From contig NZ_CP068083.1 of assembly GCF_016725325.1 (NCBI RefSeq), positions 3,658,001-3,722,000 on the forward strand: 64,000 bases of DNA, read 5' to 3'. This DNA is from Sphingobacterium spiritivorum (GTDB lineage: Bacteria > Bacteroidota > Bacteroidia > Sphingobacteriales > Sphingobacteriaceae). The translations under genes were made by a program, and so were the position numbers. Below the pieces are notes generated by a model. That model was not told the DNA's origin. It ran no database searches and saw only the letters and a list, made by a program, of their open reading frames with translations. This document shows positions 1 to 9,318 of this stretch, one piece after another. Positions within the stretch are counted from its first letter, which is position 1. Each line of letters starts with the position of its first letter.

Positions 1-230
1 CTTAAGAAATATAAAATAACCCGTAGTTTTGTTTTCTCAAAAATGAGAATCAGGACAGCTGATTTTCTGTAAATTTAGCACAGATTCTTTAATCGATAAT
101 CCTGCAATTTAGTCTAAATCGGTAATTGGTACTTTCAAAGTAAAAAAAACAACTAAGCAATAACAAAGTATAAATTTTTGCTCCCAGAATTTTATTATTC
201 TATTTTTTAGTTGTTACTTTACTTCTATAT

Positions 231-240
231 TTTTAGATAT
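231..240. promoter_or_regulatory. candidate ArsR operator half-site, upstream of the regulator
   Basis: TTTTAGATAT sits just before the start codon of the ArsR-type gene. Its reverse complement, TATCTAAAA, occurs twice in front of the next gene (651-659 and 667-675) and once more at 1788-1796. The 9-nt match is seen directly; that the regulator binds it is inference. Confidence 0.35.
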
Positions 241-246
241 ATAGAT

Positions 247-546
247 ATGGTTGAGTTATTCAAGATTTTATCAAACGAGCACCGTTTACAGATTTTAACA
301 TGGTTAAAAGAACCTCATAAATATTTTGATGCAGTGGACATTGAACCTGAAGTTAAGGATTACGGTGTTTGTATGAGTGTGATTCAGAAAAAGGCTGGAA
401 TTTCGCAATCTACAACTTCTACTTATCTCACCTCTATGGTCAACAGTGGTGTCTTAAAGTCCACCAGAGAAGGACAATGGACATATTACAAGCGTAATGA
501 AGAAAAGATCCAGGAATTAGCAGATTACATAAAGAGTCAACTATGA
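247..546 (+). CDS. ArsR-family winged-helix transcriptional regulator
   Basis: A 99-residue DNA-binding protein. The N-terminal segment (ELFKILSNEHRLQILTWL) is typical of the ArsR fold, and a helix-turn-helix follows near residues 50-70 (KKAGISQSTTSTYLTSM), then a beta-wing with a conserved GQWTYYK stretch. The metal-binding ELCVCDL motif of classical ArsR/SmtB metal sensors is absent, so the ligand is unknown. An upstream in-frame ATG at 211 would add 12 hydrophobic, aromatic residues and looks like leader sequence; the start at 247 gives the normal ArsR N-terminus. It precedes a flavin monooxygenase gene in the same direction and shares a repeated TATCTAAAA motif with it, suggesting it controls itself and that gene. 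The region is more AT-rich than most of the window. Confidence 0.8.
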   Translation: MVELFKILSNEHRLQILTWLKEPHKYFDAVDIEPEVKDYGVCMSVIQKKAGISQSTTSTYLTSMVNSGVLKSTREGQWTYYKRNEEKIQELADYIKSQL

Positions 547-650
547 TTTATGGGCTATTGCTGCTATGCTTGTTTTAAGGGAACTAACTAACTCTTAATG
601 AAGACCATAATAGACATCTAAATAGAGACAAATATTTTTTTAGCTAATAA

Positions 651-676
651 TATCTAAAATTCTAAATATCTAAAAT
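651..676. promoter_or_regulatory. direct repeat TATCTAAAAT x2, candidate operator
   Basis: Two exact copies of TATCTAAAAT (651-660 and 667-676), 16 bp apart, lie 28 bp before the monooxygenase start. The motif recurs inverted in front of the ArsR-type gene, so a common regulator is plausible. Regulator assignment is inference. Confidence 0.4.
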
Positions 677-703
677 TTTAAAAACAATATAAATTATCAT
701 AAT

Positions 704-1681
704 ATGGAAACATCTAATTTTAAAGACCACCTTGCTTTTAATCGCTTGTACTCACCAAATAAACTAACGATAGGAATATTTCTCCCTCTCCGTATTTATT
801 CAGGAAATTTAAATGATTTTGCAGCTCATATAAGCCTTATTCAACAAATGGATGAAAAAGGATTCGGAGCTATTTGGGTACGCGATATTCCACTGTTTGA
901 TCCTCATTTTGGTGATGTAGGACAAGTCTATGATCCGTTCACATATTTGTCATATATCGCTGGCGTAACAAAAAATATAATACTAGGGACTGGTAGTATT
1001 ATTTTACCATTTTGGCACCCAATTTCTTTGGCCAAAGTTAGTTCTTCAATAGATCAACTGTCTGGTAACAGGCTAGTTCTTGGAGTTGGATCGGGAGATC
1101 GAGCAATAGAATTTCCTGCATTTGGAATACCTTTCGAAAGCAGAGGTGAGCGATTTAGACAAGTTTTAGAAGAGTTCCGTCAATTAAGTCAAACGACTTT
1201 TCCAAAAATAGATTCCAGCTTAACATCAATGAACGGAGTTGATCTGTTACCTAAGCCTGTAACTAAACAGATTCCAACATTAATTACAGGAGCAAGTCAG
1301 CAACCGTTAGAATGGATTGCTAAAAATGGAGATGGCTGGATGACTTATCCCGGATCGACAACAACTAAAAATGACACATTAAAACTTGCTGATAAAATAA
1401 CTGCATGGAGAAATCTTATTCCTAACAAACACTTTAAACCGCACATGACGAATGAATGGATAGAATTATCTGAAGATCCCTATTTTCCAAGGACGCCGTT
1501 AAATGGCGGTTTTGTATTAAAGACCGGAAGGTTAGGACTTATTGAATTACTGAATGAATGGCAACATGCAGGTGTAAATCATGCTGCTTTAGGCATTCAA
1601 TTCAGTAAGCGTCCTTTACAAGATGTTGTAGAAGAACTGGCAGAAGAAGTTTTACCATATTTTCCAACACTTTTGAAGTAA
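704..1681 (+). CDS. LLM-class flavin-dependent oxidoreductase (luciferase-like)
   Basis: A 325-residue protein of the bacterial luciferase-like monooxygenase superfamily, a TIM-barrel fold that uses reduced flavin (FMNH2 or F420 type) to oxidise small organic substrates. Family hallmarks are visible in order: GIFLPL near residue 25, the GFGAIWVRDIP segment near residue 53, the LGTGSIILPFWHP strand near 95-107, the DQLSGNRLVLGVGSGDR motif near 117-134 and the terminal barrel strand PTLITGASQQPLEWIAKNGDG. Overall it resembles the subgroup often called TIGR03571. The substrate cannot be read from sequence. It follows the ArsR-type gene in the same direction with a 157-bp gap holding a duplicated operator-like motif, so induction by the substrate or a related electrophile is a reasonable guess. 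Confidence 0.85.
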   Translation: METSNFKDHLAFNRLYSPNKLTIGIFLPLRIYSGNLNDFAAHISLIQQMDEKGFGAIWVRDIPLFDPHFGDVGQVYDPFTYLSYIAGVTKNIILGTGSIILPFWHPISLAKVSSSIDQLSGNRLVLGVGSGDRAIEFPAFGIPFESRGERFRQVLEEFRQLSQTTFPKIDSSLTSMNGVDLLPKPVTKQIPTLITGASQQPLEWIAKNGDGWMTYPGSTTTKNDTLKLADKITAWRNLIPNKHFKPHMTNEWIELSEDPYFPRTPLNGGFVLKTGRLGLIELLNEWQHAGVNHAALGIQFSKRPLQDVVEELAEEVLPYFPTLLK

Positions 1682-1760
1682 AATATAGAAGGTGAAGTAT
1701 TATCTGTAAACAAAAACAAACTAAATTATTGGAAACGATATTTAATATTAATTTGGGTAA

Positions 1761-1886
1761 TTATTATCATACTTTTATAAATTGAAATATCTAAAAGGTA
1801 CCCAAACTAACTTCATTGGTGGTCTAGGGGAAACTTTAGCTAAAAAATGGTTGAGCAAAACTGAAATCGGAAGACTACATTTTTAA
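1761..1886 (+). pseudogene. possible C-terminal gene remnant
   Basis: The gap between the monooxygenase and CDF genes has an open frame of 41 codons without an ATG that ends in TAA at 1884-1886. Its second half reads like protein (GTQTNFIGGLGETLAKKW, then LSKTEIGRLHF). I cannot assign a family. It may be the decayed end of a gene replaced by the ArsR/monooxygenase pair, or chance. The stretch also holds a fourth copy of TATCTAAAA (1788-1796). Confidence 0.2.
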
Positions 1887-1900
1887 TAAAAAAATCTTAA

Positions 1901-2893
1901 ATGATGTCCAGAGAAAAGAGATTAGTACTTCTATCCTTGCTGACGGGTCTTGTGCTGATGCTGATAAAGTTTACCGCTTATCTAATTACAGATTCGAATG
2001 CAATATTTACAGATGCTGCAGAAAGTATCGTGAATGTGGTCGCATCGGGCTTTGCATTTTACAGTATCTATCTGTCTGCAAGGCCCAGAGACGAAAACCA
2101 TCCTTACGGACATGGAAAAGTAGAGTTCTTCTCTGTCTTTGTTGAAGGCGGACTCATCTTTATTGCGGGGCTCATTATTCTTGTTAAAGCTGTTTATAAT
2201 CTTTTCTTTCCCAATGAATTGCTCAATCTTTCGGAAGGTATAGGATTGATAGCAGTAACGGGCCTTGTCAATTTTATTGTAGGTGTTTACCTTGTTAAAA
2301 GAGGACGATTGCTCAAATCCCTGACTATCGAAGCGGACGGAAAGCACCTGCAGGTCGATGCATACAGCACATTTGGTCTCCTTATTGGTCTTCTGCTTAT
2401 CACCTGGACTCACCTGACCTGGTTAGACAGTGTCATCTCTTTATTATTAGGTGGTTTTATTTTATTTAACGGTTATCGGTTGTTACGAAAGTCAATAGGC
2501 GGCTTGATGGATGAATCGGATCTTGAACTGGTCAATGAGGTCGTAGATACATTGAATTCCGTCAGGCGTACAGAATGGATAGATATTCACAACCTGAGGG
2601 TACAGCGTTATGGAAATGAGCTGCATGTAGACTGTCACCTGACACTGCCCCGATATTATAAACTGGATAGGGTACACGACGAGATTTCAGCTCTGGACAC
2701 CATCGTAAATGCTAAATTATCTACCCGGACAGAATTTTTTGTACATGCAGATCCTTGTCTTCCTGAATGTTGCAGCTATTGCTCAATAGCAGATTGCCCT
2801 GTACGATCAGTTGCATTTGCCCATGATATACAATGGGATATTCAAAATGTAACCCGAAATAAAAAGCATTTTGAGAGCATAACCCCTTCGTAA
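1901..2893 (+). CDS. cation diffusion facilitator (CDF) divalent-metal exporter
   Basis: A 330-residue inner-membrane antiporter of the CDF family, which exports divalent metals (Zn, Fe, Mn, Co or Cd) in exchange for protons. About six membrane helices fill residues 5-205. The metal site is visible as DAAESIVN near residue 38, the HPYGHGKVE loop near 67, and HLQVDAYS near 150. A cytoplasmic ferredoxin-like domain follows (IHNLRVQRYGNELHVDCHL). The C-terminus carries a cysteine cluster (CLPECCSYCSIADC, near residues 285-298) that could bind metal and is not part of the basic CDF fold. The start at 1901 has a second ATG directly after it. It appears to be a single-gene unit. The transported metal is not determinable here. 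Confidence 0.9.
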   Translation: MMSREKRLVLLSLLTGLVLMLIKFTAYLITDSNAIFTDAAESIVNVVASGFAFYSIYLSARPRDENHPYGHGKVEFFSVFVEGGLIFIAGLIILVKAVYNLFFPNELLNLSEGIGLIAVTGLVNFIVGVYLVKRGRLLKSLTIEADGKHLQVDAYSTFGLLIGLLLITWTHLTWLDSVISLLLGGFILFNGYRLLRKSIGGLMDESDLELVNEVVDTLNSVRRTEWIDIHNLRVQRYGNELHVDCHLTLPRYYKLDRVHDEISALDTIVNAKLSTRTEFFVHADPCLPECCSYCSIADCPVRSVAFAHDIQWDIQNVTRNKKHFESITPS

Positions 2894-2983
2894 AAATCAC
2901 TTGTAGGGCGGGTAAAAGCAGGCTATTGTAAAAAAATCTTATTATACACGATCTTTTGGGGGCTAAATATGCTGTGAAAAAAG

Positions 2984-2991
2984 TATCTTTG
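2984..2991 (+). promoter_or_regulatory. -7 promoter box for lepA
   Basis: TATCTTTG fits the Bacteroidota -7 consensus TAnnTTTG and lies 29 bp before the lepA start. The nearest upstream TTTG is 25 bp away, longer than the usual 19-21, so the -33 element is weak or absent. Confidence 0.45.
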
Positions 2992-3020
2992 CTGTTTAAA
3001 AAGCGATTTTAAAATCTTAT

Positions 3021-4811
3021 ATGAAGCATATTCGTAATTTCTGTATTATTGCCCACATTGACCATGGTAAGAGTACATTGGCAGATCGATTACTGGAGTT
3101 TACAAACACCATTAGTCAACGTGAGGCGCAAGCACAATTGCTTGATAATATGGATCTTGAGCGTGAGCGTGGGATTACCATCAAGAGTCATGCGATTCAG
3201 ATGAATTATAAAAAAGACGGTGAGGAGTATATTCTAAACTTAATTGATACTCCCGGACACGTCGATTTTTCCTATGAAGTTTCCCGATCGATAGCAGCCT
3301 GCGAAGGTGCATTACTGATCGTAGATGCTTCTCAGGGTATTCAGGCACAGACCATTTCCAATCTTTACCTGGCATTGGAACATGATCTGGAAATCATTCC
3401 TATCTTAAATAAAATGGACTTACCGGGTGCTATGCCTGAGGAAGTTAAAGACCAGATCATTGATCTGATCGGAGGAAACAGAGAGGATATTATTCCTGCA
3501 TCCGGAAAAACCGGATTGGGAGTTCCTGATATTTTAGAAGCTATCGTAAAACGTGTACCTGCTCCGGTTGGAGATCCGGACGGACCTTTACAGGCATTGA
3601 TCTTTGACTCGGTATTCAACTCTTTCCGCGGTATCATGGCCTACTTTAAAGTAGAAAACGGAGAGATCCGTAAGGGTGACCGTGTTAAGTTTATCGCTAC
3701 CGGCAAAGAATATTTTGCGGATGAAATCGGGACATTAAAATTGAATCAGGTTCCTAAGGATGTCATCAAAACAGGTGATGTAGGCTATATTATTTCAGGT
3801 ATCAAGGAAGCCCGTGAGGTGAAGGTGGGGGATACGATCACACACAGAGATCGTCCGAGTCCGAATGCCATTCAGGGATTTGAAGAGGTTAAGCCAATGG
3901 TTTTTGCCGGTATTTACCCTGTAGATACAGAAGACTACGAAGAGTTACGCGAATCTATGCACCGTTTGCAGTTAAATGATGCTTCTCTGGTATTTGAACC
4001 GGAATCTTCTGCAGCACTTGGTTTTGGTTTCCGTTGTGGTTTCCTCGGAATGCTGCATATGGAGATTATACAGGAACGTCTGGAACGCGAATTCGATATG
4101 ACTGTTATCACGACAGTACCAAACGTATCGTATAAAGCCTATCTGACTAAAGATAACGAAGAAGTACTCGTTCATAACCCTTCAGATCTGCCTGATCCAA
4201 GTAAACTGGATGCTATTGAAGAGCCTTATATCAAAGCTAACATCATTACAAAGGCAGAGTTTGTCGGACCCATTATGTCACTTTGTATTCAAAAAAGAGG
4301 TGTCATTGTAAATCAGTCTTACCTGACATCGGATCGTGTCGAATTAATATTTGAGATGCCGATGGGAGAGATTGTATTTGATTTTTACGATAAACTGAAG
4401 ACTATTTCCAAAGGATACGCTTCATTTGATTATACCCAAATCGGGTACCGTACTTCGGATCTGGTCAAGTTGGATATCCGTCTGAATGATGAGCCGGTGG
4501 ATGCTCTTTCTTCATTGATTCACAGATCAAACGCATACGATTTCGGTAAGAAAATCTGTGAGAAACTGAAAGAATTGTTGCCACGTCAGCAATTTGAAAT
4601 TCGAATTCAGGCTTCTATCGGAGCAAAAATTATTGCACGTGAGACCATCAGTGCCTTACGTAAAGACGTTACTGCCAAATGTTACGGAGGGGATATTTCC
4701 CGTAAACGTAAACTTTTGGAGAAACAGAAAAAAGGTAAGAAACGCATGCGTCAGGTAGGGAATGTCGAAATTCCGCAATCTGCATTTATGGCGGTGTTGA
4801 AATTAGATTAA
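3021..4811 (+). CDS. lepA: elongation factor 4 (LepA), ribosome back-translocation GTPase
   Basis: A 596-residue translational GTPase, close to the usual ~600 residues of LepA/EF4. The P-loop AHIDHGKST is at residues 11-19, the switch II DTPGH near 77-81 and the NKMD motif near 130. Domains II and III, the EF-G-like domain V and the C-terminal domain with [17 protein letters not shown] near 560-577 follow; that basic stretch near the C-terminus is diagnostic of LepA. LepA acts on the ribosome and influences initiation and elongation under stress. folD follows 31 bp downstream in the same direction, so the two may share a transcript. No anomaly seen. Confidence 0.97.
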   Translation: MKHIRNFCIIAHIDHGKSTLADRLLEFTNTISQREAQAQLLDNMDLERERGITIKSHAIQMNYKKDGEEYILNLIDTPGHVDFSYEVSRSIAACEGALLIVDASQGIQAQTISNLYLALEHDLEIIPILNKMDLPGAMPEEVKDQIIDLIGGNREDIIPASGKTGLGVPDILEAIVKRVPAPVGDPDGPLQALIFDSVFNSFRGIMAYFKVENGEIRKGDRVKFIATGKEYFADEIGTLKLNQVPKDVIKTGDVGYIISGIKEAREVKVGDTITHRDRPSPNAIQGFEEVKPMVFAGIYPVDTEDYEELRESMHRLQLNDASLVFEPESSAALGFGFRCGFLGMLHMEIIQERLEREFDMTVITTVPNVSYKAYLTKDNEEVLVHNPSDLPDPSKLDAIEEPYIKANIITKAEFVGPIMSLCIQKRGVIVNQSYLTSDRVELIFEMPMGEIVFDFYDKLKTISKGYASFDYTQIGYRTSDLVKLDIRLNDEPVDALSSLIHRSNAYDFGKKICEKLKELLPRQQFEIRIQASIGAKIIARETISALRKDVTAKCYGGDISRKRKLLEKQKKGKKRMRQVGNVEIPQSAFMAVLKLD

Positions 4812-4842
4812 TAGCATCATAAAATCCTATTCCTATTATAAC

Positions 4843-5727
4843 ATGAATATTTTAGACGGAAAACTCGTTTCTGCAAAAATTAAAGAAGATATTAAAGCCG
4901 ATGCTGCAGCTTTTACAGCTCAGGCGGGGCGTAAACCTCACCTGGTCGCTATTCTCGTTGGTAATGACGGCGGTAGTGAAACCTATGTGGCAAGTAAAAT
5001 GCGCAATTGTGAACTTGTTGGTTTTGATTCGACGAATATCCGATACGATGTCGATATTACAGAAGCTGAACTGATTGCCAAAATTCAGGAGATCAATTCG
5101 GATGATACCATTGACGGACTGATTGTTCAATTACCTTTGCCAAAGCATATTGATCCGGACAAAATCACTGAAGCTATAGATTATCGTAAAGATGTGGATG
5201 GTTTCCACCCCATCAATCTGGGACGTATGCAGCGTAATTTACCTTGTTTTATTCCTGCTACTCCGTATGGTATTATGCTGATGCTCGATTATTATAAAAT
5301 CGAAACAGCGGGTAAACATGCTGTAGTTGTAGGACGCAGTAATATTGTCGGTTCTCCGATGAGTATCTTACTTGCTCGCAATGCTAATCCGGGAAATTGT
5401 ACGGTAACATTGACACATAGCCGTACCAAAGATCTTAAAGCTGAGGTGCTTCGTGCTGATATTATCGTTGCGGCTATCGGGAAGAAGAATTTTGTGACAG
5501 CCGATATGGTTAAAGAAGGAGCTGTAGTGATAGATGTAGGTATTAACCGTGAAGATTCTACTGAGACAAAATCTGGTTTTAAACTGTTTGGTGATGTGGA
5601 TTTTGAACATGTAGCACCTAAATCTTCCTGGATCACTCCGGTACCGGGTGGAGTAGGGTTGATGACTATTGTCGGATTACTGAAAAATACATTAGAGGCT
5701 GCAAAGGGTAATATCTACCAAAAGTAA
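4843..5727 (+). CDS. folD: bifunctional methylenetetrahydrofolate dehydrogenase / cyclohydrolase
   Basis: A 294-residue cytosolic enzyme that interconverts 5,10-methylene-, methenyl- and 10-formyl-tetrahydrofolate, feeding purine and formyl-methionine synthesis. Recognisable motifs are the N-terminal [14 protein letters not shown] segment with the catalytic lysine near residue 50, [18 protein letters not shown] sequence (seen as [13 protein letters not shown] near 90), [13 protein letters not shown] near 123, the nucleotide-binding GRSNIVGSP near 163-171, and [10 protein letters not shown] near the C-terminus. The length is normal for FolD. It lies 31 bp after lepA and ahead of a lipoprotein gene. 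Confidence 0.97.
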   Translation: MNILDGKLVSAKIKEDIKADAAAFTAQAGRKPHLVAILVGNDGGSETYVASKMRNCELVGFDSTNIRYDVDITEAELIAKIQEINSDDTIDGLIVQLPLPKHIDPDKITEAIDYRKDVDGFHPINLGRMQRNLPCFIPATPYGIMLMLDYYKIETAGKHAVVVGRSNIVGSPMSILLARNANPGNCTVTLTHSRTKDLKAEVLRADIIVAAIGKKNFVTADMVKEGAVVIDVGINREDSTETKSGFKLFGDVDFEHVAPKSSWITPVPGGVGLMTIVGLLKNTLEAAKGNIYQK

Positions 5728-5781
5728 AATTTTTGGTACAGAAATTGTTGAATTTAGTCTTTAAACTAAATTAAATTGAAT

Positions 5782-6300
5782 ATGAAAAAAATTGCACTTT
5801 TAGCAGTAGTTGCTACAGCCTTGACTATGGCATCTTGTAATAATTCATCAAATCAGCATGCGGGACATGATCACGCAGATCACGATTCCATAACTGCAGG
5901 AGACCATGTAGATGCTGCAATTGCAGATTTGCAAAAAGCTGAAGCTGATGCAAAAGCAAAAGCTGAGCAAGCTAAAAAGGATTTAGATGATGCTATTGCC
6001 CGCGGAGACAAAAAAGCTGAAGAAGCTGCTCGTAAAGCATCTGAAGAAGCAAATACGGCTTGGGAAAAAACTAAAACAGCACTGAAAGATGCTGGTCAGG
6101 ATATTAAAGAAGGATTAGACAAAGCAGCAGATGCTACAGGAAAAGCAACAAGTAATGCTGTTGAAGCTACTAAAGATGGTGCTAATAAAGCAATAGCCGA
6201 AACAAAAGAAGCTGCTGAAAAAGTTGGAGATGCAACTAAAAAAGCAGCCAGCGATGTAGAAAACAAAGCTAAAAAAGTAGGTGAAGCCTTAAAAAACTAA
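5782..6300 (+). CDS. His-rich, Ala/Lys-rich helical lipoprotein of unknown function
   Basis: A 172-residue predicted lipoprotein. A signal peptide ends in a lipobox (TMASC, Cys19), so the protein should be anchored in a membrane facing the periplasm. Directly after it comes a histidine-rich stretch, NQHAGHDHADHD, that could bind metal ions. The remainder (about residues 45-172) is almost entirely Ala, Lys, Glu and Asp with 11-residue-like periodicity, as in LEA-like or YtxH-like helical proteins. The ATG at 5782 is used because it gives a clean signal peptide; a TTG two codons earlier is less likely. A strong terminator follows, and a copper ATPase gene lies beyond it, so a metal-related role is possible but unproven. 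Confidence 0.75.
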   Translation: MKKIALLAVVATALTMASCNNSSNQHAGHDHADHDSITAGDHVDAAIADLQKAEADAKAKAEQAKKDLDDAIARGDKKAEEAARKASEEANTAWEKTKTALKDAGQDIKEGLDKAADATGKATSNAVEATKDGANKAIAETKEAAEKVGDATKKAASDVENKAKKVGEALKN

Positions 6301-6339
6301 AATCAGTATAGATCATATTGATTATTAATTTTAATTGGA

Positions 6340-6369
6340 GCGTTTGATCGAAAGATCAAACGCTTTTTT
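6340..6369 (+). terminator. Rho-independent terminator after the lipoprotein gene
   Basis: A perfect 10-bp stem, GCGTTTGATC and GATCAAACGC, with a GAAA tetraloop is followed by a run of T (6364-6369). It separates the lipoprotein gene from the copper genes. Confidence 0.92.
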
Positions 6370-6518
6370 ATGGAAGTAAATCCCGACTGTATCTTGTTTT
6401 AATGGACATTTTTTTAATATTTTCATAGAATAATATACATATATGCTACAACTATATAACAGAACTAATGCACATATTTTTGAAATTTGCAGTGTTCAAG
6501 TCGTAAAGATTAATATAC

Positions 6519-8933
6519 ATGACAGCAGATACTAAAACTCCGATTTATATTCCACTTGCAGATGTGGAAAGTGACCATGGCGCACTTATCATAGATAAGG
6601 AACTCGATAAAATCTCCGGTGTACATACGCACAAGGTAGAATTAAATAATCAACGGGCTGTAATTACAGCAAATGATCCCGATATTATAAATAAGTCTGT
6701 TTCGGCTATCCGGAATCTCGGATATGAGGTAATTACTACACGTAAAACATATCCTGTACTGGAAATGAGTTGCGCATCATGTGCCTCCAGTGTGGAAAGT
6801 TTATTGAAATACCTGCCCGGTATAGTCCATGCAGATGTAAATTTTGCGACCACTTCTGTGGTGGTTGAGTATTTTCCCAATATGACTAACCCCGAACAAA
6901 TACAAAAAACTGTTCAGGCAGGAGGATATGATCTTTTGATAGAAGAGGAGGACAATCAGGCAGAAACGCTTGAGGAGATTCACCAGGAAAAGTTTAAAAA
7001 ATTAAAAAGGAAAACTATAGGAGCAGCTATTATAACTCTGCCGGTGGTCATTATCGGTATGTTTTATATGGATATGCCTTACGCTAATCCGGTTATGTGG
7101 CTTCTTTCTACTCCGGTCGTCCTGTGGTATGGCAAAGATTTTTTCATTAATGCCTGGAAACAAGCGAAACATCGTTCCGCCAATATGGATACTCTGGTTG
7201 CCCTGGGATCAGGAATTGCTTACATTTTCAGTGTATTTAATACTGTATTCCCATCCTTTTGGACAGATAGAGGCATTCATGGTCATGTCTATTTTGAAGC
7301 GGCAGCCGTCATTGTGACTTTTATTCTGCTGGGAAGATTACTGGAAGAGAAAGCTAAGGGTAATACCTCGTCCGCTATTAAGAAGCTAATGGGTTTGCAA
7401 CCTAAGACCGTCACTATAATCCGGGAAAACGGAGAGCAACAAATCACTCCTATCGCCAATGTGCAGGTAGGGAATATTCTGCTCGTCAAACCGGGTGAAC
7501 AGGTTGCTGTAGACGGACTGGTGATCAGCGGAAAGTCTTATGTAGATGAAAGCATGCTGAGCGGAGAGCCAGTTCCTGTAAATAAACAGGAAAATGAACC
7601 TGTATTTGCCGGAACAATTAACCAGAAAGGTAGCTTTCAGTTTAAAGCAGAGAAAGTTGGTTCGGAAACGATGCTGGCGCAGATCATCCGTATGGTACAG
7701 GAAGCACAGGGTAGCAAAGCTCCGGTACAAAAACTGGTGGATAAGATCGCCGGTATCTTTGTCCCGATTGTAATTACGATCGCTATTATTGCGTTCATCA
7801 CCTGGATTCTTGTCGGTGGAGATAATGGTTTTTCACAGGGACTAATCGCCTTAGCTACGGTGTTGGTGATTGCATGTCCTTGTGCACTGGGTTTAGCGAC
7901 ACCTACAGCTATTATGGTGGGAATAGGCAAGGGCGCCGAAAAAGGGATATTGATTAAGGATGCTGTAAGCCTTGAACTGGCTAAAAAAGTAACCGCTGTG
8001 GTGTTGGATAAAACGGGTACAATCACTGAGGGTAAACCTGTAGTCACTGACAGTCTTTGGTATACCGAAGATCAGCATAGCAGACAAGTGTTGCTTAGCA
8101 TAGAAAAACAATCTGAACATCCGCTGGCAGATGCTGTCGTCAAACATCTTGCAGATACGACCATGTTGACCATCTCGGATTTCGACAGTATAACCGGGAA
8201 AGGAGCTAAAGCGAGCTACCAGCGTATGGCTTACTATGTAGGTAATCGTAAACTGATGCTGGAGAAAGGAATCCTTATCCCGGAAGATATTGCTGAAACT
8301 GCAGATAAATGGAGTAAGGAATGGAAAACTGTGATTTGGTTTTCGGATGAGCAGCGTATCCTGGGACTCTTTGCAATCGCAGATCAGATCAAGGAAACAT
8401 CCATTCAAGCTATTCAGGAGTTGAAACAGGCTGGTATAGCCGTGTATATGCTCACCGGAGACAACGAGGCCACAGCTAAGGCTATTGCAGCAGCTACAGC
8501 TATTACTTCATATAAAGCGGAGGTACTTCCGCATGAAAAAGCTGAATTTGTAAAGCAGCTTCAGCAACAGGGTAAGGTCGTCGCTATGGTGGGTGACGGA
8601 ATCAATGACAGTACAGCGCTCGCTCAGGCAGATGTCAGTATAGCGATGGGTAAAGGAAGTGATATCGCAATGGATGTGGCTAAGATGACCATTATCTCTT
8701 CAGATCTTACCAAGATTCCGGAAGCGATCCGTCTTTCCAGACAAACGGTGGCTACAATCCGTCAGAATTTGTTTTGGGCATTTATCTATAACGTTATCGG
8801 TATTCCATTGGCGGCAGGCGTGTTGTATCCTGTAAACGGCTTTTTACTCAACCCGATGATTGCAGGGGCTGCAATGGCACTCAGCAGTGTGAGTGTGGTA
8901 AGTAACAGTCTTTTGCTGAAAATGAAAAAATAA
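6519..8933 (+). CDS. copA: copper-translocating P1B-type ATPase
   Basis: An 804-residue inner-membrane pump that exports Cu(I) using ATP. A CxxC metal-binding HMA domain has its cysteines at residues 85 and 88 (MSCASCASS). The preceding ~75 residues look like a second HMA domain (YEVI end, alpha/beta pattern) whose CxxC has been lost. The transmembrane CPC motif is at residues 453-455, the phosphorylated aspartate is D497 in DKTGT, and SEHPLADA, TGDN and VGDGINDS follow. The C-terminal MALSSVSVVSNS segment matches the copper-specific subgroup. A small HMA protein gene follows 85 bp downstream, forming a pump-chaperone pair. The ATG at 6519 is the only start that includes the degenerate first domain. 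Confidence 0.93.
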   Translation: MTADTKTPIYIPLADVESDHGALIIDKELDKISGVHTHKVELNNQRAVITANDPDIINKSVSAIRNLGYEVITTRKTYPVLEMSCASCASSVESLLKYLPGIVHADVNFATTSVVVEYFPNMTNPEQIQKTVQAGGYDLLIEEEDNQAETLEEIHQEKFKKLKRKTIGAAIITLPVVIIGMFYMDMPYANPVMWLLSTPVVLWYGKDFFINAWKQAKHRSANMDTLVALGSGIAYIFSVFNTVFPSFWTDRGIHGHVYFEAAAVIVTFILLGRLLEEKAKGNTSSAIKKLMGLQPKTVTIIRENGEQQITPIANVQVGNILLVKPGEQVAVDGLVISGKSYVDESMLSGEPVPVNKQENEPVFAGTINQKGSFQFKAEKVGSETMLAQIIRMVQEAQGSKAPVQKLVDKIAGIFVPIVITIAIIAFITWILVGGDNGFSQGLIALATVLVIACPCALGLATPTAIMVGIGKGAEKGILIKDAVSLELAKKVTAVVLDKTGTITEGKPVVTDSLWYTEDQHSRQVLLSIEKQSEHPLADAVVKHLADTTMLTISDFDSITGKGAKASYQRMAYYVGNRKLMLEKGILIPEDIAETADKWSKEWKTVIWFSDEQRILGLFAIADQIKETSIQAIQELKQAGIAVYMLTGDNEATAKAIAAATAITSYKAEVLPHEKAEFVKQLQQQGKVVAMVGDGINDSTALAQADVSIAMGKGSDIAMDVAKMTIISSDLTKIPEAIRLSRQTVATIRQNLFWAFIYNVIGIPLAAGVLYPVNGFLLNPMIAGAAMALSSVSVVSNSLLLKMKK

Positions 8934-8938
8934 TATTA

Positions 8939-8961
8939 TACATCATTACCATAATGATGTA
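8939..8961. repeat. perfect inverted repeat between copA and the HMA gene
   Basis: TACATCATTA and TAATGATGTA form a perfect 10-bp dyad with a 3-nt centre (CCA). It has no T-run on either side, so it is not a classical terminator. It could be an operator for the small HMA gene or an mRNA 3'-end structure; the function is unknown. Confidence 0.6.
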
Positions 8962-9018
8962 CATCAGAATACATAAATAGTTGCGAAATTTGTAGTACAA
9001 GAATAAATTATAATACTC

Positions 9019-9234
9019 ATGAACGATACATTAAAATTCAAAACCAATATTAAATGTAGCAGCTGTGTTGCTAAGGTAACTCCATTTTTAGATGCAGAGG
9101 AAGGTATAAAGCAGTGGGAGGTGGATACTTCTACAGCAGACAAGATACTTACAGTAGAAACAAATGGTATGACTGAAAGTGAAATAAAAAACGCAGTAGA
9201 AAAGTCGGGTTATAAAATTGAGTCCGTCTCCTAA
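9019..9234 (+). CDS. small heavy-metal-associated (HMA) protein, putative copper chaperone
   Basis: A 71-residue protein with the beta-alpha-beta-beta-alpha-beta pattern of HMA domains. The metal-binding pair is CSSC near residues 13-16, and the C-terminal IKNAVEKSGYKIESVS matches the last helix and strand of the fold. No signal peptide is visible, so it should be cytosolic and could deliver Cu(I) to the upstream ATPase. It starts 85 bp after copA in the same direction with a perfect inverted repeat between them. A hairpin followed by T residues (9260-9298) ends the unit. Metal specificity is inferred from the neighbour. Confidence 0.85.
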   Translation: MNDTLKFKTNIKCSSCVAKVTPFLDAEEGIKQWEVDTSTADKILTVETNGMTESEIKNAVEKSGYKIESVS

Positions 9235-9259
9235 AAAAATTCCGGTGGTTTGTTGAATC

Positions 9260-9298
9260 GTATGGAGGTGTTTAAAAAAAAACATTCTCCATACTTTT
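9260..9298 (+). terminator. Rho-independent terminator after the HMA gene
   Basis: GTATGGAG and CTCCATAC form the outer stem with partial inner pairing around an A-rich loop, followed by TTTT. It lies between converging genes. Confidence 0.65.
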
Positions 9299-9318
9299 GT
9301 TATAAGGCTTTTGTCTGT

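Noticed and set aside
7637..8047. Antisense reading frame inside copA, and similar frames opposite other genes
   Set aside because: They mirror conserved coding sequence on the other strand and show no protein-family features.
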